From: CAVQGF01 sp045807945
Lineage (GTDB): Bacteria > Acidobacteriota > Terriglobia > Terriglobales > Acidobacteriaceae
Direction: 5' to 3'
Length of the DNA stretch: 23,219 nucleotides
NCBI GenBank assembly: GCA_045807945.1
Contig: JBJMGI010000029.1
Coordinates: forward strand, 1 to 23,219
The position numbers and the translations under genes are program-made. Below are positions 1 to 7,501 of the stretch, in pieces. The notes under the pieces are model-generated. The model saw nothing but the letters and a program-made list of their open reading frames with translations. It was not told where the DNA came from and made no database searches. Within the stretch, counting starts at the first letter, position 1. Each line of letters starts with the position of its first letter.

Positions 1-2232
1 AACGAGAACAACTTCTTCAACACCAGCTCGAACCCGGCGTGGTTGGCGGGCGGCGGCATTGCCGGGTTGGGCGGCGCCCTCGACCCGGGCGCTTTTGGCT
101 TCCCCGACGTGGATGGGTCTTTCCAGAACTCCTACGATCAGCCGATCTCCGCCCTTGTGGGCACCCTCCCGGAGCTCACTTCCACCTATAACCAGGATAA
201 GAGCGGTACGGTGATTCCGGCGGGAGCTCTCGTTCCGCGCAGCTTTAAAGGACACGAAGGCGAGATGTACGTCCAGGACGCTTGGCGCATCAAGCCGAAC
301 CTTACCATTACTGGCGGCCTGCGCTATACCCTGCTGCAGCCGCCATATGAGACAAATGGCAATCAGGCCGCGCCTTCCATCAGCATGTCTGACTTTCTGA
401 AGAATCGCTCAGCAGCGATGTTCGCCGGCCAGACCTACCGACCGGTGATCACCTTCGGCATCGCGGGCCAAGCCAATGGCAAGCAGCCGTACTGGGATTG
501 GGATTATAAAGACATCGCACCTCGTATCGCCCTCGCTTATTCGCCCAGTCACGACAAGGGTTTCTGGGGCAAGCTGTTCGGCGGTCCCGGCAAGAGCTCT
601 CTCCGCGGCGGCTGGGGTATCTACTACGACCACTTCGGCGAAGGCATCGTCAACACCTTCGACACTCAAGGGTCTTTCGGTCTCACCACTCAGATCGATA
701 ATGCCGCCGGGGTCCAAACTGTGGATTGCGCTCCTCGCTTTACCGGCAGCTTCGATTTCGGGGGCAGCACCGCCGGAATAGGCTGCGGAGGAGTCAACCT
801 GGTTGCACCGCCACCTGGCGCGTTCCCAGTCACTCCCCCCACCGGGACCAGTAATGGCTCCTTCGCGATTTACTGGGGCCTCGACAACAAGCTCAAGACC
901 CCCTACTCGCACGCGTTCGATGCCTCGTTCCAGCGTGAGCTGCCGGGCGGCTTCGTTGTGGAAGCGGCTTACGTAGGAAGGCTTGGACGGCACCTGCTTC
1001 AGCAAGAAGACTTGGCCATGCCGCTCGATATGGTCGACCCTTCGTCGCACACTGATTACTTCAGCGCGATGACGGCGCTGGACAAGGCATTTGACGCGGT
1101 CCCCGGGGGTATAGCAGAGAGTTCGATCCCCACGAATCCATACTGGGAGAATCTCTTCCCCGCCGCCGCCGGCGCAGCCGGTATCTCCGGCTGTGCAAGT
1201 GGTATCCCGGCCTCACCAACCGCAACGCAAAATATCTACGACATGTTGGCCTGCGGGTTCCGAGGCAACGAAACCAGCATCCTCCAGCTTCTCGACTTCC
1301 CTGGGATCGGCGCCTCCTTTGGATTCCCGGTAGGACCGGGAGGCTGTTCTCCCGCTTGCGCGACGATCAACGGAACCCAAACGACCGGTTTCCAGTACTT
1401 TCACGATCAGTTCTCTTCGCTGTATGCCTGGCGCTCTATCGGGAACAGCGTCTACAACGCCGGCCAACTCATGTTCCGCCATCCGATGACTCACGGTGTG
1501 CAATTTGATTTCAACTACACCCTCTCACGATCTTACGATTACGGATCGAGCGCGGAGCGCATCGGCTTCGTCAATGGCCCGACCAACGATCAGATCATCA
1601 ACACCTGGGATCCCAAGCTCAACCGCGGGTTCTCCGACTTCGACGCACTGCACCAGATCAACACCAACTTCGTTGTTGAGCTTCCTTTCGGCAAGGGACG
1701 TGGCATTGGCGGCGGGATGAACCGCGTCGCCGATGCACTCATTGGCGGTTGGAACATCAGCGGCTTGGCCCGTTGGAGCAGCGGGTTGCCGTTCAGCGTG
1801 GATAGCGGCTTCAATTTTCCGACGAACTGGGAACTTGAAGGCAACGGCGTGCTGGTTGGTCCCAAGCCTGAAACCGGCCAGTTCCACAGCGGTCCGACCA
1901 GTACCACCCCAACAGGTTTCGCGAATGTCTTCCGCGATGGCCCCGATGCCTTCAATGCGTTCCGTCTGGCTTACGCCGGAGAGGCCGGCGACCGCAACAA
2001 CTTACGCGGGCCCGGTTACTTCGGTTTAGACATGGGCTTGGGAAAGAGGTTCAAGCTCACTGAAGGCTCGTCCATCACGGCGGCATGGCAGGTGTTCAAC
2101 GTCTTCAACAACGTTCGCTTTGATGCATTGAGCGCTATCCCAGCGCTCGACACGCAGAGCACCTTCGGAAACTTTAACACCACGTTGAGTCGCTACCGCA
2201 TTATGCAGTTCGGATTGCACTTCGACTTCTAA
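1..2232 (+). CDS. TonB-dependent receptor, Oar-like (C-terminal part, 5' end outside window)
   Basis: The frame is open from the first base and ends with TAA at 2230-2232, so the N-terminus (signal peptide, carboxypeptidase-regulatory domain, plug) lies upstream of the window. The visible ~743 residues are beta-barrel. They contain barrel motifs such as DAWRIKPNLTITGGLRYTLL, LRGGWGIYYDHFGEG, ELPGGFVVEAAYVGRLGR and a last residue Phe (FGLHFDF), typical of outer-membrane beta-barrels. They align almost throughout with the complete paralogue at 17814-21665. Members of this family import large substrates across the outer membrane using TonB energy; the substrate cannot be told from sequence. Several Cys residues sit in predicted extracellular loops (near 1192, 1252 and 1345-1362), and a Cys pair at 727 and 784 lies in a segment the paralogue lacks. 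A terminator follows directly. Confidence 0.93.
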   Translation, partial: NENNFFNTSSNPAWLAGGGIAGLGGALDPGAFGFPDVDGSFQNSYDQPISALVGTLPELTSTYNQDKSGTVIPAGALVPRSFKGHEGEMYVQDAWRIKPNLTITGGLRYTLLQPPYETNGNQAAPSISMSDFLKNRSAAMFAGQTYRPVITFGIAGQANGKQPYWDWDYKDIAPRIALAYSPSHDKGFWGKLFGGPGKSSLRGGWGIYYDHFGEGIVNTFDTQGSFGLTTQIDNAAGVQTVDCAPRFTGSFDFGGSTAGIGCGGVNLVAPPPGAFPVTPPTGTSNGSFAIYWGLDNKLKTPYSHAFDASFQRELPGGFVVEAAYVGRLGRHLLQQEDLAMPLDMVDPSSHTDYFSAMTALDKAFDAVPGGIAESSIPTNPYWENLFPAAAGAAGISGCASGIPASPTATQNIYDMLACGFRGNETSILQLLDFPGIGASFGFPVGPGGCSPACATINGTQTTGFQYFHDQFSSLYAWRSIGNSVYNAGQLMFRHPMTHGVQFDFNYTLSRSYDYGSSAERIGFVNGPTNDQIINTWDPKLNRGFSDFDALHQINTNFVVELPFGKGRGIGGGMNRVADALIGGWNISGLARWSSGLPFSVDSGFNFPTNWELEGNGVLVGPKPETGQFHSGPTSTTPTGFANVFRDGPDAFNAFRLAYAGEAGDRNNLRGPGYFGLDMGLGKRFKLTEGSSITAAWQVFNVFNNVRFDALSAIPALDTQSTFGNFNTTLSRYRIMQFGLHFDF

Positions 2233-2255
2233 ATTTGTTTGTGTACAAAACAGAC

Positions 2256-2284
2256 TGGCCCGCTCACAAGGCGGGCCATTTTTT
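2256..2284 (+). terminator. Intrinsic terminator after the TonB-dependent receptor
   Basis: An 8-bp perfect stem (TGGCCCGC at 2256-2263 with GCGGGCCA at 2271-2278) and a 7-nt loop are followed by six T residues (2279-2284). It sits 24 nt after the receptor stop. On the other strand the same hairpin lies just past the tRNA 3' end and is followed by GTCTGTTTTG, so it may also help end tRNA transcription. Confidence 0.9.
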
Positions 2285-2300
2285 AGCTGAATTTTGCTTG

Positions 2301-2387
2301 TGGTGCCGGGAGGGGGGGTCGAACCCCCATGACCCGAAGGTCGACGGATTTTGAGTCCGTTGCGTCTGCCAGTTCCGCCATCCCGGC
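2301..2387 (-). tRNA. tRNA-Leu (anticodon CAA)
   Basis: Read on the minus strand, the 5' acceptor GCCGGGA (2387-2381) pairs with TCCCGGC (2311-2305). The discriminator A and an encoded CCA end follow (2304-2301). The D-arm contains AACTGGCAGAC. The anticodon stem ACGGA/TCCGT encloses the loop CTCAAAA, giving anticodon CAA, which reads UUG (Leu). The long variable arm (GACCTTCGGGTC) is the class II hallmark of leucine tRNAs. The T-arm is GGGGG TTCGACC CCCCC. Total length is 87 nt including CCA. Confidence 0.97.
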
Positions 2388-2404
2388 GATTGGGTGGGGA
2401 CGGT

Positions 2405-2413
2405 TTTATATTA
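2405..2413 (-). promoter_or_regulatory. Candidate -10 element for tRNA-Leu
   Basis: The minus strand reads TAATATAAA upstream of the tRNA. The hexamer TATAAA at 2410-2405 would place transcription start about 10 nt before the mature 5' end at 2387. No good -35 was found at 16-18 bp, so this is tentative. Confidence 0.4.
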
Positions 2414-2442
2414 CATCATCGCGAGCAGCGCTTCATCGCAAG

Positions 2443-2458
2443 CTGTTGCTGGCAACAG
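2443..2458. repeat. 7-bp perfect inverted repeat (candidate operator)
   Basis: CTGTTGC (2443-2449) and GCAACAG (2452-2458) are separated by TG, giving a compact palindrome in the gap between tRNA-Leu and the PilZ gene. The size and symmetry resemble a dimeric regulator site. No T-tract follows, so it is not a terminator. Which regulator might bind is unknown. Confidence 0.4.
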
Positions 2459-2569
2459 GTTTAAGTCTGCGCCACTGAGCCCGCATTGCCTGCCTATTTT
2501 CTCAGGAAGTTACCTTAGTAATCTTTTGGGACAGGGCCGGATTCGTTAGCCTATGGTGTGCAGACTTGT

Positions 2570-2908
2570 ATGGCCCAGCCCGTCGCCACAGCCGCAGAAC
2601 GGCGCCGTTCTCCTCGCGAGGACTGTGATCACGCCATCCACGTGGTCACCAAGCAAGGGCCGGCCGATTACGTTCGCCTGACGGCGCGCTGCTTTAATCG
2701 CAGCGACAACGGTTTCGCCGCTCATGTCGACGGCACGCTTGAAATGGGCAAGACCGTCGGGGTCGAATTCCAGCCTGGGTTATCCAGCCCCATGGTGCAG
2801 TTGCAGGCGGAAGTGGTGCACATTAACGGAGCTATGCACGGTTTCAAGTTCTTCGCGCCATCCGACACCCAGCGCATCTTTATCTCTAAGCTCTTCCGCG
2901 AGTGCTGA
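2570..2908 (+). CDS. PilZ domain protein
   Basis: A 112-residue single-domain protein. The two short c-di-GMP-binding motifs of PilZ are both present: RRSPR (RxxxR) near residue 9 and NRSDNG (N/DxSxxG) about 35 residues later. They are followed by the beta-rich core (KTVGVEF..., LQAEVVHI..., MHGFKFF). PilZ proteins bind cyclic di-GMP and relay it to motility, exopolysaccharide or other targets; the target here is unknown. I chose the ATG at 2570; an in-frame GTG at 2558 would add four residues (MQTC). Neither start has a clear Shine-Dalgarno sequence. The next gene lies 72 nt downstream on the same strand. A second PilZ protein is encoded at 12993-13322. Confidence 0.85.
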   Translation: MAQPVATAAERRRSPREDCDHAIHVVTKQGPADYVRLTARCFNRSDNGFAAHVDGTLEMGKTVGVEFQPGLSSPMVQLQAEVVHINGAMHGFKFFAPSDTQRIFISKLFREC

Positions 2909-2980
2909 ACAACCCTCTCTCTCAGAGTGAGTAGCACCTAGTCAGAAATCCCGCCTTAGCTGCTGCGCATCTCCTTAGAT

Positions 2981-4450
2981 ATGAAAGACCTCAGCTTGCG
3001 TAAGCAGTTTTTTGCATTCCTACTTTCAATATTGATTGCCTGTCCTCTTGGCTTTACCCAGGGCACCGAACCCCAGCTTCCTGATCCGGGCACCGTTGCT
3101 GGAGCCAGCAAAGACCAGCAGGTTCAGCTCGGCCAGCAGGCGAAGGCAGAGGTCTACAAGCAGATGCCAGTGCTGCCGGATTCGAGTCCGGTGACGCAGT
3201 ATGTGCAGCAGCTCGGCAAAAAACTGGAAGCCGGCATTCCTTCCGACAAGAGCTGGCCCTACGAGTTCCATGTCATTCCTGAAAAAGACATCAACGCGTT
3301 CGCCATTCCTGGCGGACCGATCTTCGTAAACCTCGGCACCATTCAGGCTGCGGACAATGAAGCGCAACTTGCGGGCGTGATTGCCCACGAGATGACGCAC
3401 GTGTACATGCAGCATTCGATCAAGCAGATGTCGAAGCAGAACATGGCGCAGGGAGTGCTCGGCGTCCTCGGCGCTGTGCTTGGCAACGGGACCGCAGGAA
3501 ATCTCGCGAAGCTCGGCATGCAAGTCGGCGCCGGCGCGATCTTCATGAAGTATTCGCGCGAAGATGAATCGCAGGCCGACGCGGGCGGCGCCATCATCAT
3601 GTACAAGGCCGGCTACGATCCGCACGCGATGGCAAACTTCTTCCAGAAGCTCGAGCAACAAGGCGGAGGCGGCGGACCACAATTTTTAAGCGACCACCCC
3701 AACCCCGGCAACCGCGTGCAGGCCGTGAGCAACGAGATCAAGAACTGGCCGCAGAAAAACTTCACCTCCAACGACCAGGCGCTAGCGCAGGCGAAGCAGC
3801 AGTCTAACGGGATACAGACCTACACCGCACAGCAGATCGCCGATGGCGCGAAGCAAGGAACCTGGGCGCAGCAGAACCAGAAGAGCGGATCGATGCCGGC
3901 GAACTTGCCTACCTCAGGTGCGGGAACCGCGGACCTCGCAAAACTCGACCCCAATCAGATCAAGCCGAGCGGCAACTTCAAGCCGCTGCAGCATCCGGCA
4001 TTCACGATTCAATATCCAGACAATTGGCAAACGTCTGGCGACCCGAATAGCAGCGTGACCATCGCTCCGCAAGCTTGCATGGGACAAACCGCGTTGGCAT
4101 GCGGTGCGGTCATCTCCGGCATGCAGCCGCAGAATGGTGGAGCTGTTTCCGTTGACGATGCTACGCAGCAGTTGGTGCAAGGGATGGAGCAATCCAATCC
4201 CGGCCTAAAGGCGAATGGAAATCCGCAAACCGTGCAGGTGAACGGCGTGCAAGGGCGTGCCGTGGACCTTACGGGCACCTCACCGGTGCAAAGCAATGGA
4301 AAGCCGGTCACAGAACATGACCGGCTGGTAGTGGTGCCAACGCAGAGTGGCAACGCACTGATAAGCCTGGTATTCGTCGCGCCAGACAATGCGCAATCAC
4401 AGCTTCAGCCTGCGTACCAGAAGATGTTGCAAAGCCTCCAGGTAAAGTGA
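2981..4450 (+). CDS. Secreted M48-family zinc metalloprotease (BepA/YfgC-like N-domain) with C-terminal extension
   Basis: 489 residues. An N-terminal signal peptide (residues ~1-27, hydrophobic FFAFLLSILIACPLGF) points to the periplasm. The peptidase M48 domain (~40-270) has the zinc motif HEMTH at 136-140 with the third ligand expected at Glu196 in REDESQAD. It also has the family motif SDHPNPGNR (237-245) and the INAFAIPGG segment before the active site. M48 proteins of this type degrade or quality-control outer-membrane proteins. BepA carries TPR repeats after the protease, but here a Gln-rich linker (~265-325) leads to a ~150-residue domain starting FKPLQHPAFTIQYPDNW, whose opening resembles Mog1/PsbP/DcrB-like domains (inference). 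No strong RBS is visible before the ATG. The stop lies 3 nt from the stop of the convergent amidohydrolase gene. Confidence 0.9.
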   Translation: MKDLSLRKQFFAFLLSILIACPLGFTQGTEPQLPDPGTVAGASKDQQVQLGQQAKAEVYKQMPVLPDSSPVTQYVQQLGKKLEAGIPSDKSWPYEFHVIPEKDINAFAIPGGPIFVNLGTIQAADNEAQLAGVIAHEMTHVYMQHSIKQMSKQNMAQGVLGVLGAVLGNGTAGNLAKLGMQVGAGAIFMKYSREDESQADAGGAIIMYKAGYDPHAMANFFQKLEQQGGGGGPQFLSDHPNPGNRVQAVSNEIKNWPQKNFTSNDQALAQAKQQSNGIQTYTAQQIADGAKQGTWAQQNQKSGSMPANLPTSGAGTADLAKLDPNQIKPSGNFKPLQHPAFTIQYPDNWQTSGDPNSSVTIAPQACMGQTALACGAVISGMQPQNGGAVSVDDATQQLVQGMEQSNPGLKANGNPQTVQVNGVQGRAVDLTGTSPVQSNGKPVTEHDRLVVVPTQSGNALISLVFVAPDNAQSQLQPAYQKMLQSLQVK

Positions 4451-4453
4451 CGT

Positions 4454-5785
4454 TTAGTGGGCGAGTGTGTTCTTGTACACCTCGCCTCCTTTCATCACAA
4501 ATGCAACGTGCTCCAATTCGCGCACGTTAGCCAGCGGGTCGCCGGAAACAGCGATGATGTCGGCGAATTTCCCCGGCGCGATCGAGCCCACGTCTTTATC
4601 TCTTCCGATCAGGGTCGCTGCATTCACCGTGGCGGCCTGGATCGCGTCAGCCGGGGTCATTCCGTACTTCACCATGTAGAAGAACTGCTTGGCATTATCG
4701 CCATGCGGGTAAACACCCGCATCCGTGCCGAATGCCATCTTTACTCCCGCCTTGAACGCTTTCGCGAAGTTATCGCGCTGTAATTGCCCGAGCGCCTTCT
4801 CCTTGTCGTATTTTTCTTTGGTTAGTCCGAATTTCGGCGCTTCGTTCAGGATGTAGTCGTCGTTATAGATGTCCATGACGAAGTACGTACCGTGTTCCTT
4901 CGCCATGCGTATGCCTTCGTCATCCACCAGGCTGGCGTGCTCTATGGAATCGATACCAGCGGCGATCGCATCCTTGATGCCTTGCGTCCCATGCGCATGC
5001 GCAGCGATTTTTCGGCCCGCCATGTGCGCTGTATCCGCCGCAACCTTCAACTCCTCAAGCGTGTACTGCGGCGCGCCGGGCTGGTCACCTTTGGAGAGCA
5101 CGCCCCCGGTGGCAAGGATCTTGATAACGTCCACCCCATATTTCACCTGCGCGCGGATGACGTGCCGCACCTGGTCAGGACCGTCGGCGATCTGGAAATC
5201 GCGCTCCTCAGGAAACATGACGACCCGCGTCTGTGGGGAAAAATTATTCAGATCGCCGTGCCCACCGGTGATGGAGATCCCCGGGCCGCTGGCCACGATG
5301 CGCGGCCCGATAATAAAACCTTCGCTGATGGAATTTCTTAAATCGACGGCCAGGAAGGGTAGCGAGCCGACATCGCGCACGGTGGTAAAACCGGCTTCCA
5401 GAGTCTTACGGGAATTTACGACTCCGGCAAACGCGCTTTGGAAGGGGGTGTCTTTGAAATCGTAGATCTCGTCGTAGCGATCGGCGCGGGCGCCGAGGTG
5501 CGTGTGGCAGTCGATCAGACCAGGAAGCAAAGTCGCAGACCCCAGGTCAATGACCTCCGCGCCGCTCATCGCCGCGGCTTCGTTTGCCGGAATGAGCTGC
5601 TTGATGCGGTCGCCTTCGATGACGATCGCCTGTCCAGAGACGTACTTCCCTGTTGCGGAATCGAAGATGCGGGAAGCCTTGATGATCTTTATCTTTTTCG
5701 CGGTATCAGGTTGGGGATTCGCTTGCCCGAAGAGGGAGAGAGTGCCAATAACAAAAAAAGAAGTAAGTCGCAGCAAACGGCGCAT
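4454..5785 (-). CDS. Secreted metal-dependent amidohydrolase (imidazolonepropionase/prolidase-like)
   Basis: 443 residues from the ATG at 5785, which has a GGAG Shine-Dalgarno 8 nt upstream. A longer frame from a TTG at 5830 lacks such a site. A signal peptide (MRRLLRLTSFFVIGTLSLFG) indicates export. The amidohydrolase TIM-barrel motifs are in order: HTH at 94-96 (metal ligands), VIK with Lys222 (the usual carboxylated bridging lysine), AHAHG at 262-266, IEHAS with His283, and GTDAG with Asp355. The flanking beta-sandwich holds the N-terminal IVIEGDRIKQL and the C-terminal GSIAPGKFADIIAV. Related enzymes hydrolyse Xaa-Pro dipeptides, cyclic imides or lactones, so the substrate cannot be set. 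It is the last of three minus-strand genes, 79 nt beyond the glycosyltransferase stop, and converges on the M48 gene. Confidence 0.9.
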   Translation of the reverse strand: MRRLLRLTSFFVIGTLSLFGQANPQPDTAKKIKIIKASRIFDSATGKYVSGQAIVIEGDRIKQLIPANEAAAMSGAEVIDLGSATLLPGLIDCHTHLGARADRYDEIYDFKDTPFQSAFAGVVNSRKTLEAGFTTVRDVGSLPFLAVDLRNSISEGFIIGPRIVASGPGISITGGHGDLNNFSPQTRVVMFPEERDFQIADGPDQVRHVIRAQVKYGVDVIKILATGGVLSKGDQPGAPQYTLEELKVAADTAHMAGRKIAAHAHGTQGIKDAIAAGIDSIEHASLVDDEGIRMAKEHGTYFVMDIYNDDYILNEAPKFGLTKEKYDKEKALGQLQRDNFAKAFKAGVKMAFGTDAGVYPHGDNAKQFFYMVKYGMTPADAIQAATVNAATLIGRDKDVGSIAPGKFADIIAVSGDPLANVRELEHVAFVMKGGEVYKNTLAH

Positions 5786-5863
5786 CAAGAGCTCCAGAAA
5801 GAAAAATGAGAACCGCGAATTGTACCGCAACGGGCTCTCACGAAAGTGGGACCCGATTTTTTG

Positions 5864-7462
5864 TCAGCGCACGACTGCGTAGGCAAAACTCGGCTTCTGC
5901 AGGATCTGAAGATTGACACCTTGCTTCTGCAGCGCCTCGAGTGTGCTGGCGCGTCCTTCGAGAGCAACGATGACGCTGCCGGCGGGAAATCTCGCGGGAC
6001 TCTGCTTCATTGCTTCTTCAATGTCCATGAACACGGGATGCACGTTGTCCATGGTGCCGAAGGCAACTGTTTGTGCGCGCATTGCCATATGGTAGTCCAC
6101 CTCTGCCGCGACTGCGGGGTCGCTGTGCAGAGGCGATATCGGACCCTCATCGGAGATCACGAATCGCGGCGTGGAAGCAGGCAAGCTGTTCAGGAATCCG
6201 CTTTCATCAGCTTGCCGCTGGCTGAAGGTCTGCATGAAGACGTGTGCCGGATGCTTTCCCCAATTCCGGAAATACAGGCGGGCGTCATACACAGCCGTCG
6301 CAACGATCAGAATGACGAGTAACGCTTTGAGCCATATCTTGTTCCTCGCTGCGCCGAATGCCGAGTCCGCGCCGATTCCAGCAAAAAGGTAGACCGGCAC
6401 CACAACTCCGATTGCTCTCATCGAATGCGGAATGCCTTCATAGGTGAGCGTCTCCGGAAGCAGCATGATCGCAAACCATCCCAGGAGCATCCACTCATTC
6501 GGAGCTTGCCATCTTTTCCGGAGCGCGTGCGCGAACGTCATGAAGAAGCCGGCCAGAGCAAAGATGCCGACTGGAGCGGTGAGTTCGGGCCTTCCGGAGA
6601 TGTTATGGCGCCAGTTTTCGTCTCCGTGCAGGTTGAACATGCCCAGAGTGCGCCGCAGGATCTTGATTTCCGCGCGCACTGGGTGTGGGTCATCGGTGAC
6701 AGAAAGCTTTTGCGTCATGCGCAACGTGAGTTGTTCAGGATGGTGCAGGAAATAGTTCGCCAACGGCACCGTCACGATGAGCGCGACGAGTACAAAAAAT
6801 GCGAAGGTCCGGAGCCACGGACCCAAAGCCTGCTCATGTTTGCGCCTGCGCTGCAGATCCAACAGGAAGATCAACATCAGCAGCAATGGCGTGGCACGGA
6901 ATGGGAGGTACGTGTAAAACCCCAACCCATAGCTCGTACCTGCGAGCAGAACCCATCCCCACCAGCGCATCCGGCTTGACGAGCCCGGTTCTGCGGACAA
7001 CTGGTCCATTCCGAGCCGCAGGAAATAGACGGACATCACCAGGAACAGAGGCACGAATATCGCGGCATTGATCGCGAGCCGGGAAAATAACAGGTGCCAG
7101 AATCCGGTAGCCATGAACCAGGCCGCAAACACCGCGACGCCGTCGGAGTAGAGGCGTCGCGCGAAAAAGAACGTGACCAGCACAGTCAACACTCCCGCGA
7201 GCGCGGGAACCAGCCGAAGGGCAAACTGATTTACTCCAAAAATGGTTTCCGAAAAGCCGATCAGCGTAACGAACGGACCTTCCGTGAAGTTCGCGGGGTA
7301 ATAAAGATGGAAGTGTCCGCTGCGGATGGCTTGGATCCCCTCCACTCCGTTCACGCCTTCATCAATGAAAACGCCGTACGGAATTCGGTTGAGTGCAGCC
7401 AGACGCAACGCCGCCGCAACGGCGAGGATCAGCAGCAAGTAGATCAGGGTCTTGCGATTCAC
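5864..7462 (-). CDS. ArnT/PMT-like membrane glycosyltransferase (GT39/GT83-type), copy 1
   Basis: 532 residues from a GTG at 7462 with GGAG five nt upstream; an in-frame GTG at 7468 overlaps that GGAG. The protein has an N-terminal TM helix, then a GVFIDEG motif (Asp34-Glu35), the acidic pair of polyprenyl-phosphate-dependent glycosyltransferases. About ten hydrophobic segments follow, with a long loop carrying GDENWRHN, and then a soluble C-terminal domain of ~130 residues ending near position 5864. Such enzymes move a sugar from a lipid-phosphate donor to lipid A, protein or a glycan on the periplasmic side. The acceptor is unknown. It is a tandem paralogue of the gene at 7502-9142, whose stop lies 39 nt upstream of this start, so the two are probably co-transcribed. 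Confidence 0.85.
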   Translation of the reverse strand: MNRKTLIYLLLILAVAAALRLAALNRIPYGVFIDEGVNGVEGIQAIRSGHFHLYYPANFTEGPFVTLIGFSETIFGVNQFALRLVPALAGVLTVLVTFFFARRLYSDGVAVFAAWFMATGFWHLLFSRLAINAAIFVPLFLVMSVYFLRLGMDQLSAEPGSSSRMRWWGWVLLAGTSYGLGFYTYLPFRATPLLLMLIFLLDLQRRRKHEQALGPWLRTFAFFVLVALIVTVPLANYFLHHPEQLTLRMTQKLSVTDDPHPVRAEIKILRRTLGMFNLHGDENWRHNISGRPELTAPVGIFALAGFFMTFAHALRKRWQAPNEWMLLGWFAIMLLPETLTYEGIPHSMRAIGVVVPVYLFAGIGADSAFGAARNKIWLKALLVILIVATAVYDARLYFRNWGKHPAHVFMQTFSQRQADESGFLNSLPASTPRFVISDEGPISPLHSDPAVAAEVDYHMAMRAQTVAFGTMDNVHPVFMDIEEAMKQSPARFPAGSVIVALEGRASTLEALQKQGVNLQILQKPSFAYAVVR

Positions 7463-7501
7463 GCGCACTCCGGATGGAGAAGGATATCGTACGCACCGAT
7501 T

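Noticed and set aside
409..1050. Long minus-strand frame opposite the left receptor
   Set aside because: It is the antisense of a clearly coding beta-barrel region, has an Arg-rich composition without motifs, and no RBS. Long antisense frames are expected in GC-rich genes.
4460..4486. GGCGAG...CTCGCC hairpin at the junction of the M48 and amidohydrolase genes as a terminator
   Set aside because: The stem is imperfect, it lies inside the amidohydrolase coding end, and no T-run follows on either strand.
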